Assembly: GCA_030648295.1 (NCBI GenBank)
Contig: JAUSID010000072.1
Location: 124,001 to 188,000 of the forward strand
From: Opitutaceae bacterium
GTDB lineage: Bacteria; Verrucomicrobiota; Verrucomicrobiia; Opitutales; Opitutaceae
DNA: 64,000 nt
Direction of reading: 5' to 3'
Numbering within the stretch: the stretch's first letter is position 1; every line of letters starts with the position of its first letter. Position numbers and translations under genes: made by a program. The notes under the pieces were generated by a model. It was not told the origin of the DNA and made no database searches. It saw nothing but the letters and a program-made list of their open reading frames with translations. Positions 51,137-60,411 of the stretch are shown one piece after another.

Positions 51137-52150
51137 ATGAAAACCAGTCATCGTCTCAGTGCCTTGATCGGATTGCTCGCCGTCCTCGTGCCACCGGCAT
51201 CCGCCGGCGACGCACCGAAGGCCGGGCCGCGGACGCAAAAAGAAATGCGCGTCATCACCTCGACCGATCGGAACCGTCCCGAACCGCGTCGCGGGCCGAT
51301 GGCCGGTGGAGAAAAGGAAGTTGTCGCTTTCCTGGGTGTCCAGGCCACGCCCGCCTCGAGGACACTGGCGGTGCAGCTCTCGCTGCCACCAGGCGCCGGG
51401 CTGGTGGTCAATCACGTGATGCCTGACAGTCCCGCCGCCGGCGTTCTCCAGGAACATGACATCCTGTTGAAGCTCGACGATCAGCTGCTGATCGAAACGC
51501 GGCAGCTGTCGGTGCTGATTCGCCAGCACAAGGAAGGCGACGAGGTGGGCCTCACTTATCTTCGTGGCGGCAAGGAGGCGACGGCGCACATCAAACTCGG
51601 CAAGCAGGAGGTGCCGAAGATGAGCGGGCTGTTCGAGCATGCGCTGCCCGGGGTGCCGCACGGTGTACTTGGATTTGGGGCGGGAAGATTCGAGGCGTTC
51701 GGTCCGGATACTCCGCGAGAGGAAGTCGATCGGGTGTTATCGCTGATTCAACGGGAGCCGCACGGCGAACCGATGCGAATCCAGATTGATCGCCGTGGCG
51801 GGCCAGGCATGAACGCGACCTCGGTGCACACCAGCAACAGCAACCTCGTTTACAGCGATGACGCCGGCTCCCTCGAACTCACGATCAAGGACGGTCAGAA
51901 ATCGCTCGTGGCAAAGGATGGCGGCGGAAAGGAAATCTTTTCCGGGCCGGTGAACACGCCCGACGAACGGCGGACCATGCCGCCCGAGGTTCGTGCCCGG
52001 CTCGAAAAACTCGAAGGCATGCACAACATCACCTTCCGCACCGGTCCCGATTTCAAGGGACCGGAGCGCAAGGTCGTCCAACCGTTTGGCCGGGGCATCT
52101 CGCTTCCGCCCGCCCCGCCGGCGCAACCGCGCCCGCCGCAATTCTTCTGA
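51137..52150 (+). CDS. exported PDZ-domain protein
   Basis: A 337-residue protein with a signal peptide (LSALIGLLAVLVPPASAG). A PDZ domain (about 60-145) has FLGVQ, GLVVNHVMPDSPAAGVLQEH and DILLKLDDQLL. The remainder (about 150-337) has no recognised domain; it includes a stretch of beta-rich sequence (NSNLVYSDDAGSLELTIKDG) and a Pro-rich end. No protease domain is present. It is the third gene of the ECF operon, 21 bases after the anti-sigma gene, and may be a target or part of the signal chain. Confidence 0.78.
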   Translation: MKTSHRLSALIGLLAVLVPPASAGDAPKAGPRTQKEMRVITSTDRNRPEPRRGPMAGGEKEVVAFLGVQATPASRTLAVQLSLPPGAGLVVNHVMPDSPAAGVLQEHDILLKLDDQLLIETRQLSVLIRQHKEGDEVGLTYLRGGKEATAHIKLGKQEVPKMSGLFEHALPGVPHGVLGFGAGRFEAFGPDTPREEVDRVLSLIQREPHGEPMRIQIDRRGGPGMNATSVHTSNSNLVYSDDAGSLELTIKDGQKSLVAKDGGGKEIFSGPVNTPDERRTMPPEVRARLEKLEGMHNITFRTGPDFKGPERKVVQPFGRGISLPPAPPAQPRPPQFF

Positions 52151-52176
52151 GTCAGGCGGTTTGGCGTCGGTCCCGC

Positions 52177-52725
52177 TCAGACCGGCGTCGGCGCGCTGAC
52201 GGGAATCGGCGGAACGGGTGGCCGCCGGTGAAAGATGGCCACGATGAGCGAAAGGATCGCCCCTCCGATCACAGCCATTATGCACTGGGTTATCGTGAGC
52301 GCGATCGGTGACACCCATTTCCGCAGCATGGGCTCGGCACGTTCGATCTGCGCGGCCGACATTCGCGCGCCCTCCATTTTTTCGAGCTGCACCTGGAGGA
52401 TCATGTCGGAAAACCCGGGGTTGATGACTCCAAAATATAAATACGCGAAAAGTGTTCCGAAGGCCGCCGAGACGATCGCCGTCAGCACCCCGACACCGAA
52501 CGCGGAGCCGTAGCCCCAGTCGGCGTCCGGCGGCAGGTTGGCGCGTTTCTCGCGCATGGCGAGGCTGAGGCAGGTGATCGTGATCGCGAGGCCGACAACT
52601 ATTCCAATCCCCTGCGCCGTCTTCATCTTTTCGGGCGAGTCGTGGAAACCGGCGAAGAACAGGACGAGTGTCAGCAGCGCACCGCCCAGAGCCATCAGGA
52701 AGCCGTACGTAAGGGGGGTCTTCAT
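52177..52725 (-). CDS. DUF4199 membrane protein
   Basis: A 182-residue integral membrane protein with four helices (TYGFLMALGGALLTLVLFFA, GIGIVVGLAITITCLSLAM, GSAFGVGVLTAIVSAAFGTL, LTITQCIMAVIGGAILSLIV) and a loop of charged residues near INPGFSDMILQVQLEKMEG. This layout matches DUF4199, a family of unknown role. The start is set at the ATG before TPLTYGF. It is convergent with the PDZ operon. Confidence 0.78.
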   Translation of the reverse strand: MKTPLTYGFLMALGGALLTLVLFFAGFHDSPEKMKTAQGIGIVVGLAITITCLSLAMREKRANLPPDADWGYGSAFGVGVLTAIVSAAFGTLFAYLYFGVINPGFSDMILQVQLEKMEGARMSAAQIERAEPMLRKWVSPIALTITQCIMAVIGGAILSLIVAIFHRRPPVPPIPVSAPTPV

Positions 52726-52862
52726 GCGCCCGCCGAGCATGTCCGGCCGCAGCGGGAATACAATGATCTGTTCCCCTTTTCCACCTGCGACTGCACCCAA
52801 ATGTGCGTTACCGCACACCGGGTGAATCCAGTGCGTGGAGGAAGGAGGTGTGGGTTTCCCGG

Positions 52863-53687
52863 CTAGGAGTTGTCGCCGTCGAGCATTCGGCCGAGCCCGC
52901 CCAGAACTGAACCTTCCTCGCGCCCGCCACGACCGGTCTGCGGCGCCGCGGCTACAATCCGACCGGCGAGCCGCGACAGTGGCAGGGACTGCATCCACAC
53001 TTTACCAGGACCGCGCAACGTTGCGAAAAACAGGCCCTCGCCGCCGAACAGCGCCGATTTGATCCCGCCGACGAGTTGGATGTCGTACTCGATGGTCGGT
53101 TGAAACGCGACAATGCACCCCGTGTCCACGCGCAGCACTTCGCCGGGCGCGAGCGTCCGCTCCATCAGGGTGCCGCCCGCATGCACAAAGGCCCAGCCAT
53201 CGCCGGTGAGACGCTGCATGATGAAGCCTTCGCCGCCGAACAAGCCGGCGCCGAGCCGCTTTTGGAAAGCGATGCCAACGCTGACGCCCTTGGCCGCGCA
53301 TAGGAACGAGTCCTTCTGCGCAATCAGTTCGCCGCCGAGATCGCGGAGGTGGACCGCAATGATTTTGCCTGGATACGGCGCCGCAAACGCAACGCGCCGT
53401 TTTCCCGCGACCTGGTTGAGAAACACCGTCATGAAGAGCGACTCGCCCGTCAGCAGCCGTTTGCCGGCCCCGAGCAGGGCGCCCATGAAGCCGGAGTTTT
53501 GCTTCGAACCATCGCCGAAAACCGTCTCCATCCCAATGCCGTCCTCCATGTACATCATGCCTCCGGCCTCGGCTACCACGGCCTCGCCCGGATCCAACTC
53601 GACTTCGACGAACTGCATGTCGTCGCCATGGATCTTGTAATCGATCTCGTGCATCACGGTCTGGAGCGGGGGAGGGAGGGAATTCAT
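52863..53687 (-). CDS. AIM24/TIGR00266 family protein
   Basis: A 274-residue protein of the AIM24 family, a beta-rich fold related to tryptophan RNA-binding attenuator proteins. Motifs include [72 protein letters not shown] and [29 protein letters not shown]. Its function in bacteria is not established. ATG at 53687 is used; the frame extends further upstream without homology. Confidence 0.9.
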   Translation of the reverse strand: MNSLPPPLQTVMHEIDYKIHGDDMQFVEVELDPGEAVVAEAGGMMYMEDGIGMETVFGDGSKQNSGFMGALLGAGKRLLTGESLFMTVFLNQVAGKRRVAFAAPYPGKIIAVHLRDLGGELIAQKDSFLCAAKGVSVGIAFQKRLGAGLFGGEGFIMQRLTGDGWAFVHAGGTLMERTLAPGEVLRVDTGCIVAFQPTIEYDIQLVGGIKSALFGGEGLFFATLRGPGKVWMQSLPLSRLAGRIVAAAPQTGRGGREEGSVLGGLGRMLDGDNS

Positions 53688-54010
53688 GCGCGAAAAGTGA
53701 GCAATGGTGTCCGGAAACTTCAATCCGGCGATGTGGCCCAAAGAACACATCGATCGGCCGAAAAGTTACAGGAGATGGTTTTTCCTGGATGGATGGGCGA
53801 GCTTCCGCTTCGGAAGCGCGGCTTGTACCCCTCGCTTCGTTTCACTGGCGCTCGTCGCTACGACTGAAGTTATGGCGCAACGGAGCCAGTCGCTGGGTAG
53901 CGGCGGGCGCGAAGCGAGCCGATCCGACCCTGGGAGCGCGGGCGTCTCGCCCGCATAATCGGATACGAGCGTCAACGCACGGCCCATTCCGCACCGCCGC
54001 TTCCCGCGAA
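53688..54010. other. 323-base intergenic region with a palindromic repeat
   Basis: No gene was seen. Plus-strand text at 53935-53954 contains GCGCGGGCGTCTCGCCCGC (see repeat entry). Confidence 0.5.
53935..53955. repeat. GCGGGCGTCTCGCCCGC palindromic repeat
   Basis: The core GCGGGCG-TCT-CGCCCGC is a seven-base inverted repeat preceded by GGGA. The same core occurs at 61034-61053, also between genes, preceded by TGAGCAC. This is a REP-like dispersed element. Confidence 0.65.
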
Positions 54011-55267
54011 TCAATCCTTCGCCGTGTTCCCGTTGATGAAGCGCGTTGCCGGGCGCAGCGCGGCGTGCACGAGCCGGTCATCGCCGTCGTTCGGCGCCGC
54101 TTTCAAACCGAGCACGGAGCACATCAAGTTGTACAGATGGACGTTTTCGACTGCGGGAATTTCGACTCCATGGCGGAACGCAGGGCCGTGGGCGATGAAC
54201 ACGCCTTGCATCGAGGGCAGCGACGGATCGTAGCCGTGATCACCGGGCAGGTAACCACGCGCTGAATACCGCCGGCTCAGCCGCTCGAAAGTGGCACGGG
54301 TGACCACGTGCACACCCTCCTCCGGCAGAATCCACAACGGCGGGATCCGGGGATTGTTTCGCAGCCGGAAATGCGCTGGCAGTTCCTCGGCGCTGTAGAC
54401 CCTGGCATGAGGAATCCGCTCCAGTTTTCTGCGCAATGAGTCGAACTCTCCGTCGCGCGGCCGCAGCCCGACGACGCTGCCGTCAAAGTCGATCTGCGCG
54501 TCACCATGCTCGATGAAGTCGTCCAGCACCACGATCCGGCTCCGATCGACCGACGTCATGCCATGATCGGAGACCACGATGAGGTTGGGTTCGATCCCCT
54601 GCTGCCGGAATTCGTGCAGCAGGGTGGCGAGCCGGCCATCAACGAGCTTGATGGCGGCGGCCACCTGCGGCGAGTCAGGACCATGCGCGTGTCCGGCCCC
54701 ATTGGTTTCCTCGATGTAGAACGCGACGAACGCCGGCCGTTCAGTGGCCGGCAGTTTCATCCAGCCGATGAGCTCCGCGAGTCGCCGTTCGAATGGAAGC
54801 GCGTTGTCGTACGTTCGCCAGAAGCTGGGGCGCACGCCCTGAATCGCGGCTTCAGAGCCAACCCAGAAGGCGGCGGCGGCTTTTCGACCCTGCTTCTCGG
54901 CCGTCACCCAAACCGGCTCGCCCGCCCACCAGCGCGAGTCGCGCACCGAATTCGGCTGGTTGAAACGAAAAAACATCCCCGCGACGGGATCAAAAAAGTC
55001 ATTGTTCACGATGCCGTGCCGCGCCGGATAAAGCCCGGTCACAATCGAATAATGATTGGGAAACGTGTTGCTCGGGAAAACCGGGATGAGTCCGCGCGCG
55101 CTGACGCCATCGCGCTTCAGCTCGCGTAACGTGAGACTCTCCGCCGGATGTAGTTCGCAATAATCCCAGCGAAACCCGTCGAGTGACACGAGGATGAGCG
55201 GCGCATCGATAGCGAGCGCGCGACTCACCGCGACCAGACCCAACCACGCGGCGATGCCCGCTTTCAT
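54011..55267 (-). CDS. alkaline-phosphatase-superfamily nucleotide pyrophosphatase/phosphodiesterase
   Basis: A 418-residue exported enzyme with a signal peptide (AGIAAWLGLVAVSRALA). The metal and nucleophile motifs of the NPP family are present: LVSLDGFRWDY, FPSNTFPNHYSIVTGLYPAR (Thr nucleophile), GHAHGPDS, VVSDHGMTS and LPGDHGYDP. It should hydrolyse phosphodiester or pyrophosphate bonds in the periplasm with two zinc ions. Its start overlaps the stop of the Smr gene by four bases, so they are coupled. Confidence 0.92.
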   Translation of the reverse strand: MKAGIAAWLGLVAVSRALAIDAPLILVSLDGFRWDYCELHPAESLTLRELKRDGVSARGLIPVFPSNTFPNHYSIVTGLYPARHGIVNNDFFDPVAGMFFRFNQPNSVRDSRWWAGEPVWVTAEKQGRKAAAAFWVGSEAAIQGVRPSFWRTYDNALPFERRLAELIGWMKLPATERPAFVAFYIEETNGAGHAHGPDSPQVAAAIKLVDGRLATLLHEFRQQGIEPNLIVVSDHGMTSVDRSRIVVLDDFIEHGDAQIDFDGSVVGLRPRDGEFDSLRRKLERIPHARVYSAEELPAHFRLRNNPRIPPLWILPEEGVHVVTRATFERLSRRYSARGYLPGDHGYDPSLPSMQGVFIAHGPAFRHGVEIPAVENVHLYNLMCSVLGLKAAPNDGDDRLVHAALRPATRFINGNTAKD

Positions 55268-55560
55268 CGACAAAGCGTCACGATGGTGGCGCCCCACGAG
55301 CCCGAGGTTTCGTCGCCCAGCCGGAACGACTCGACGTGCGGAAGTCGCCGAAGCAGCGCGTGGACGGTCGTTCGCAACGTCCCCGTGCCCTTGCCGTGAA
55401 TCACGCGCACCTCGAGGATGCCGCGCGACCGACACTCATCGAAATACGCCGGCAGCAGCTCGCCAAGATCCGACGGCCGGAACGTGTGCAAGTCCAACTC
55501 GCCCGTAATTGGAAGCGGCACCGGACCGTCGCCAGGACTTTCCGCTTCGGCCGCGCTCAC
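55264..55560 (-). CDS. Smr-domain protein
   Basis: A 98-residue protein made of one Smr domain, as found at the C-terminus of MutS2: LDLHTFRPSDLGELLPAYFD, ECRSRGILEVRVIHGKGTGT, LRTTVHALL. The DLH and HGKGTG motifs are those of nicking endonucleases. It overlaps both neighbours by four bases (TatA-like upstream, phosphodiesterase downstream). Confidence 0.9.
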   Translation of the reverse strand: MSAAEAESPGDGPVPLPITGELDLHTFRPSDLGELLPAYFDECRSRGILEVRVIHGKGTGTLRTTVHALLRRLPHVESFRLGDETSGSWGATIVTLCR

Positions 55561-56219
55561 GCCGGCGCTGCCGGTGGGGTTCCGGCCGGCGGAGGCTCGC
55601 CCGCGGGTGACCGCGGTTTGGTCGGTTCCGAATCGCCGGCGTTGTCCGCCACGTGCACGATTGGCCCGCCATCATCAGGCGTTTCCCCGGCTGGCTCCGC
55701 CGGCTCGCTCGCGGCAACGTTCACGGCGGCGGGGTTCTCCGGATCGGCTTCCGCGCGTTTGTCCGGCTCCGTGTCCGCCAGCGTTTCCTCGGAAGTGGAT
55801 GCCGGCACGGTTGCCGTTCCGCTGACGGATGCCGCCGCGGCCGCGGCATGCGCCTCGCTGCTGTCGGTGACCGGATCCGCGGGAACGCTGTCGCTGGAGC
55901 CATCGGCGTAGCTGTCGGGATAATCGCCGGAGTAGTCGTGTTCCGACGTTCCCGTCTCGGACGTTTTCGCTGCTGAATCAGCGGCGACCGCTGGCGCAGC
56001 GACGAGTTTCTTTCGTTCGTCCTCGTCAAGCGCGCGCTTGAACTCCTCTTCGACTCCGGCCGCCGCCTTCTTGAATTCACGGATCGTCTTGCCCAGTCCC
56101 CGCGCGAATTCCGGAAGCTTTTGGCCACCGAACAGCATCAGCACGATGATGAAGATGAGCACCATCTCCGATCCGCCGAGGCCGTCGATAAAAGCGAGCG
56201 ATGCGGGAACCAAATCCAT
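55557..56219 (-). CDS. TatA/TatB-type protein with long Ala/Glu/Pro-rich tail
   Basis: A 220-residue protein. The N-terminal helix and amphipathic helix (GSEMVLIFIIVLMLFGGQKL, PEFARGLGKTIREFKKAAAG) match TatA/B, the pore or receptor part of twin-arginine translocation. The remaining ~150 residues are acidic and low-complexity (Ala, Glu, Pro, Ser), far longer than usual TatA (60-90 residues). The Tat substrate CopA is encoded in this window. TatA versus TatB cannot be decided. Confidence 0.85.
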   Translation of the reverse strand: MDLVPASLAFIDGLGGSEMVLIFIIVLMLFGGQKLPEFARGLGKTIREFKKAAAGVEEEFKRALDEDERKKLVAAPAVAADSAAKTSETGTSEHDYSGDYPDSYADGSSDSVPADPVTDSSEAHAAAAAASVSGTATVPASTSEETLADTEPDKRAEADPENPAAVNVAASEPAEPAGETPDDGGPIVHVADNAGDSEPTKPRSPAGEPPPAGTPPAAPA

Positions 56220-56279
56220 GGCGGCAATGTGACCCATTTGAGAAAAAAAGGTAGCGCGAAATACGGCGGGACTGGTCCG

Positions 56280-57200
56280 TCACCGGATGCTGACGCTCAC
56301 GGTGAACTTCTGGGTGTCGCCCGGAAGCACGTGGTACAAGCCGACTTTGTGTTCGGGCGCGTTCGGCGGGCCCATCCAGGGTTCGACACAAAAAAAAGGC
56401 GAATCTTCCGCCAGCGTCCACGTGACGAAGACCGCTTCCGGGGACGGTACCTTTTCCGCGCCGAGGCGGACCGTGACGTCGCCGGGCCGGCCTTTTTCAC
56501 CGAACACCACCTCGTTGCCCTTGAGCGCGGTGTGCAGCGTGTCGATTAGCGCCGGGTTGCCGAGGCTCTCGTCCGTGCCGAGTTGCGGTCCCGCCACGAG
56601 CGCGCCGGTCGTGTCCTGCCGGAGGCGCTTTCCCGCCGGGATGCGAATGATGTAGTCCTGGCGCGCCGTGCCCTCGCTCCACGGCAGGGTGAAATAAAAG
56701 TGGTGACCGGCGCTCCACGGCAGGGGGAGGGTGCCGAGGTTCGTCAGGGCGAACTCACATGTCAGGCCGAACGGCTCGAACCGGTAGGTGACGACGAAGT
56801 CGTATTCAAACGGATAGGACGCTCGCGCCTCGGCGTCGGGTTGGAATTGCGCCACGAACCCGCGCCTGTCCGTGTGCGTGACCTTGAACGTACCCTGCCG
56901 CCCGATGCCGTGCATTGGCATCGGCCGCCGCACGCCATCAGCCGCGCGCCAGAAAAAGATGTCGCCGCGATCGAAGGAGCGGCCGTTGAACGGAAACAGG
57001 ATCGGATTGCCGCCGCGCACCTTGGCGATGTCCGTGAGGTCGGCGTTTTCCGGCCAGAAGATGATGTCGCGGACCGAACCGTCGCCGAGGGTGACGTTCC
57101 AGTTCATCAGCCGCGCACCTTTTTCCGGCAGGGCGAGGAACGTGGAATTGCCCACGCGCCAGCGCGAGAGGGTCTGCCCGTGATAGGGAATTTTTTCCAT
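56280..57200 (-). CDS. aldose-1-epimerase-like protein
   Basis: A 306-residue protein of the galactose-mutarotase-like fold. Visible motifs are ALPEKGARLMNWNVTLGDGS, GGNPILFPFNGR, GIGRQGTF with a His, SAGHHFYFTLP, and FFCVEPWMGPPNAPEH. The conserved His and Glu expected for mutarotation are present (HHF and EPW). It could also be a glucose-6-phosphate-1-epimerase. It lies upstream of tatA on the same strand with a 60-base gap. Confidence 0.85.
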   Translation of the reverse strand: MEKIPYHGQTLSRWRVGNSTFLALPEKGARLMNWNVTLGDGSVRDIIFWPENADLTDIAKVRGGNPILFPFNGRSFDRGDIFFWRAADGVRRPMPMHGIGRQGTFKVTHTDRRGFVAQFQPDAEARASYPFEYDFVVTYRFEPFGLTCEFALTNLGTLPLPWSAGHHFYFTLPWSEGTARQDYIIRIPAGKRLRQDTTGALVAGPQLGTDESLGNPALIDTLHTALKGNEVVFGEKGRPGDVTVRLGAEKVPSPEAVFVTWTLAEDSPFFCVEPWMGPPNAPEHKVGLYHVLPGDTQKFTVSVSIR

Positions 57201-57320
57201 GGCCGCTGGCGAATCTTCACGATGCGGGGCGGACGCCAAGTGTAATGTGGAAACCGGCGGTCGGATTGGAGCAGGGCGGCACTTGCTCTTCCAGAGGGCG
57301 GCTGTTATGCCAGCGCCCGA

Positions 57321-58745
57321 ATGAGCAAACGGCTCCTACAGCTCCTCGGCCTTTGGATGTCCGCCGCGGCTTTTGCGGCGCCGGAGCCGGTCGCGGAAAC
57401 CCGGCTCGAGGCAGCTTCCCCGCGTGTGTATGTGATTCCAGTGCAGGAGCAGATAGGGTCAGCCGTGCTTTACGTGGTCCGCCGCGGAATCAAGGAGGCG
57501 ATAGCCAATAACGCGCGGGCGGTTGTCCTGGACATGAAAACCCCGGGCGGTGCGCTCGATTCGACGTTGGAAATCATGGAGGCGCTCGGGAAGTTTCCCG
57601 GCACCACGGTCACCTACGTGAACAACGAGGCGATGTCGGCCGGTGCATTCATTGCGGCGAGCACCGAGGAGATTTGGTTCGCCCCGTCCGGCATCATCGG
57701 GGCCGCCGCTCCCGTGTCCGCCGGCGGGCAGGAAATCGACGCGACGATGCGGCAGAAGATCGTGAGCTACCTGAAGGCTCGAATCCGGGCGACGAGTGAA
57801 GGCAAAGCGCACCGGGGCCGGGTGATTTCGGCTATGATCGATGCCAACACGGAGCTGAAAATTGGCGACGAGGTCGTCAAGGAGAAGGGCGAATTGCTTT
57901 CACTTACCGCCGCGGAAGCGACCAAAACCTATGGCGATCCACCGAGTCCGTTGCTCGCGGCCGGCATTGCGAAGGACCTCGACGAATTGATCGCGAAGCG
58001 TTTCGGCGGGCAGACCACAATCACGACGCTGGAGCTGACGTGGTCGGAGCAGCTCGCGGTCTGGTTGAACTCGATCGCGCCGGTGTTGCTCGGCATCGGG
58101 ATGCTGGCGCTTTTCATCGAGTTCAAGACGCCCGGTTTTGGCATTTTTGGCATCGTTGGGATCGTGTGCCTCGGCGTCGTGTTCCTCAGCAGCTATATCG
58201 CCGGGCTTTCCGGACACGAGCCGGTGATCGTGTTCATGATCGGGCTCGCGCTCGTGGCGGTGGAGATTTTGTTTTTCCCCGGAATCGTGATCCTCGCCGT
58301 AACGGGGCTGGCAATCATGCTCGGCGCGCTGGTTTGGTCGATGGCGGATCTCTGGCCGAACGAGCCGCTATCGGTCGCGTGGTCGGCGGATGCATTCGCG
58401 ACCCCATTCACCAATCTGGGCCTCGGTTTGTTGATCGCGGTCGCGCTCGGTGCCGCGCTGGCCCGGTTTCTTCCTCGGGGTTGGGTCTGGGATCGAATGA
58501 TCGTGCGCACGGCCATTGGCGGTTCCGCGCAAGTCGCGGGTGGCAGTGCCGACGAGGCGGGCGGGCTGGCGGCGCTGGTCGGCCGGGAAGGTCTCGCCGT
58601 GACCGCGCTGCGGCCGAGCGGGCAGATTGAAGTCGGCGGCCATCGTTACGAGGCGCGGGTGGCGCTGGGCACGCTCGATGCCGGCCGCCGCGTGGTCGTG
58701 CGCGGGCACACGGATTTCGGCTTGATTGTGGAGGAGGCCGCATGA
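57321..58745 (+). CDS. NfeD-family membrane serine protease, long form
   Basis: A 474-residue protein with signal peptide (LLGLWMSAAAFA). A ClpP-like protease domain (about 40-240) has LDMKTPGGALDSTLEIMEAL, YVNNEAMSAGAFIAASTEEI (Ser) and a Lys in KIVSYLKARIRA. Five or so transmembrane helices follow, and a C-terminal OB-fold (about 400-470; GLAVTALRPSGQIEVGGHRY). NfeD proteins work with flotillin-like SPFH proteins; FloA lies two genes downstream. Its stop overlaps the next start by four bases. Confidence 0.92.
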   Translation: MSKRLLQLLGLWMSAAAFAAPEPVAETRLEAASPRVYVIPVQEQIGSAVLYVVRRGIKEAIANNARAVVLDMKTPGGALDSTLEIMEALGKFPGTTVTYVNNEAMSAGAFIAASTEEIWFAPSGIIGAAAPVSAGGQEIDATMRQKIVSYLKARIRATSEGKAHRGRVISAMIDANTELKIGDEVVKEKGELLSLTAAEATKTYGDPPSPLLAAGIAKDLDELIAKRFGGQTTITTLELTWSEQLAVWLNSIAPVLLGIGMLALFIEFKTPGFGIFGIVGIVCLGVVFLSSYIAGLSGHEPVIVFMIGLALVAVEILFFPGIVILAVTGLAIMLGALVWSMADLWPNEPLSVAWSADAFATPFTNLGLGLLIAVALGAALARFLPRGWVWDRMIVRTAIGGSAQVAGGSADEAGGLAALVGREGLAVTALRPSGQIEVGGHRYEARVALGTLDAGRRVVVRGHTDFGLIVEEAA

Positions 58746-59218
58746 CCGTGATCGTGCTCCTCTTCATCGTGGGTACCCTCCTGCTCGCCGGGGAGATCCT
58801 CCTTCCCGGCGGCATCGCCGGCACGATTGGCGGCGCGGCCTTGCTGGCGGGCTGCTGGCTGGCGTTTTCAACCTACGGCTCGAGTATCGGCACCGTCGCT
58901 ACACTGGCGGCATGTGCCCTGGTTGCGCTCACACTGTATCTCGAGCTGGTCTGGTTGCCGCGCACGAAAATGGGGCGCACGATGGTGGTCGAGGCCACGA
59001 TCGACTCGCGATCGCAGCCGCCTCCCGCGGACGCGGCCATGGTGGTGGGTCAGCCCGCGGTTGCCTTGACGACTCTCGCGCCTTCCGGCTACGTGTCCGT
59101 TGGCGGCAAGCAGTACGAGGCGTATTGCCGTTCCGGACACGCGGCGCGCGGCGCGAACCTCTCCGTGGTCGGCGTCGATAATTTCCAGCTCATCGTGTCA
59201 GAGATCAAAAACTCATGA
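58742..59218 (+). CDS. NfeD-family protein, short form
   Basis: A 158-residue protein with two or three transmembrane helices ([40 protein letters not shown]) and a C-terminal OB-fold ([20 protein letters not shown]). It lacks the ClpP-like domain. It overlaps the long NfeD gene and floA, so all three are one operon. Confidence 0.9.
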   Translation: MTVIVLLFIVGTLLLAGEILLPGGIAGTIGGAALLAGCWLAFSTYGSSIGTVATLAACALVALTLYLELVWLPRTKMGRTMVVEATIDSRSQPPPADAAMVVGQPAVALTTLAPSGYVSVGGKQYEAYCRSGHAARGANLSVVGVDNFQLIVSEIKNS

Positions 59219-60225
59219 ACAACATCTCCCCGCTCGTCATTTGGGTACCGATTTCGATCGCGATTTTCATCGTCGCCGCGGTTTTTCTTTCATTCTTGGG
59301 CACCTGGCTGAAGGCGCGGTTGAACGGCGCGCCGGTCAGCGTGTTGAACCTGCTCGGCATGCGGCTCGGCGGCGTGCCCTACAATCTCGTGGTCGACGCC
59401 CGGATTACCGCGGTGAAAGCCGGCATTCCCCTCGAGACCGACAAGATTGCCGCCCATTTTCTTGCCGGTGGGAACGTGGTGCCGACAACGCAGGCGATCG
59501 TGGCCGCCCAGAAGGCCGGCATCGCCCTGGGCTGGGATCGCGCCTGTGCCATCGATCTCGCGACCAAGGGCTCGAACAAGAGCGTAATCGAGGCCGTGCG
59601 GACGTCGGTTGACCCGAAGGTAATCGATTGCCCGAACCCGGAGGGCGGCCGCACGACGATCGACGGTGTGGCAAAGGACGGAATTCAGGTAAAGGTGAAG
59701 GCGCGAGTGACGGTGCGGACGAACCTCGAGCGGTTCGTCGGCGGTGCCAAGGAGGACACGATCATCGCCCGTGTGGGTGAGGGCATCGTGACGACCATTG
59801 GCTCGGCCGAGAGTTACAAAAAGGTGCTCGAGTCGCCGGACAGCATTTCCAAGACGGTGCTCGCGCGCGGCCTCGATGTCGGCACTGCTTTCGAGATTCT
59901 CTCCATCGACATTGCTGACGTCGACGTGGGCGAGAACGTCGGCGCCAAGCTGCAGGAGGCGCAGGCCGAGGCGAACAAGAACATGGCGCAGGCGCAGGCG
60001 GAAATCCGGCGCGCGGCGGCGGTCGCACTCGAGCAGGAGATGAAGGCCCGCGTGCAGGAAATGCAGGCCAAAGTCGTCGAGGCGCAAGCCCAGGTGCCGC
60101 TTGCCATGGCGGAGGCGTTCCGCGCCGGCAAGCTCGGCGTCATGGATTATTACCGCATGGAAAACATCCAGTCCGACACGTCGATGCGCTCGTCGATCGC
60201 GCATCCGGAAGGTGGAAAAAAATAG
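59215..60225 (+). CDS. floA: flotillin-like protein FloA
   Basis: A 336-residue SPFH-domain protein, length typical for FloA (YqfA). A membrane anchor ([20 protein letters not shown]) is followed by the conserved SPFH region ([40 protein letters not shown]) and a coiled coil ([40 protein letters not shown]). It organises membrane microdomains with NfeD. The short nine-base repeats begin right at its stop codon. Confidence 0.95.
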   Translation: MNNISPLVIWVPISIAIFIVAAVFLSFLGTWLKARLNGAPVSVLNLLGMRLGGVPYNLVVDARITAVKAGIPLETDKIAAHFLAGGNVVPTTQAIVAAQKAGIALGWDRACAIDLATKGSNKSVIEAVRTSVDPKVIDCPNPEGGRTTIDGVAKDGIQVKVKARVTVRTNLERFVGGAKEDTIIARVGEGIVTTIGSAESYKKVLESPDSISKTVLARGLDVGTAFEILSIDIADVDVGENVGAKLQEAQAEANKNMAQAQAEIRRAAAVALEQEMKARVQEMQAKVVEAQAQVPLAMAEAFRAGKLGVMDYYRMENIQSDTSMRSSIAHPEGGKK

Positions 60226-60409
60226 AAGACATGGAAGACATGGAAGACGCGGAAGACATCGAAGACAGGAAAGACATTCGTCTCCCACGTCCGAAGTGTT
60301 CCTGATGTCCGCCGTCTCCTGAGTCTTCCTAGTCTTTCACGTCTTACCGGTCTTCCGAGTCTTCCAAGTCTTCCAAGTCTTCCGCGTCTCACCCTCTTCC
60401 CGTCTTCCA
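60225..60409. repeat. two inverted arrays of nine-base repeats
   Basis: Six units of GAAGACATG type (60225-60278) are followed after 43 bases by eight units of AGTCTTCCA type (60322-60393), with partial units to about 60409. The second array is the reverse complement of the first in its core (GAAGAC/GTCTTC), so the whole region could fold into a long imperfect hairpin. It lies between floA and the coiled-coil gene. Confidence 0.9.
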
Positions 60410-60411
60410 CC

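Noticed and set aside
52726-52998. N-terminal extension of the DUF4199 frame
   Set aside because: The extra ~91 residues are low-complexity, have no homology and run into the next gene; the ATG at 52725 starts directly at the first membrane helix.
60225-60409. Possible CRISPR array
   Set aside because: Units are nine bases with no unique spacers, and the second half is the reverse complement of the first; no cas genes are present.
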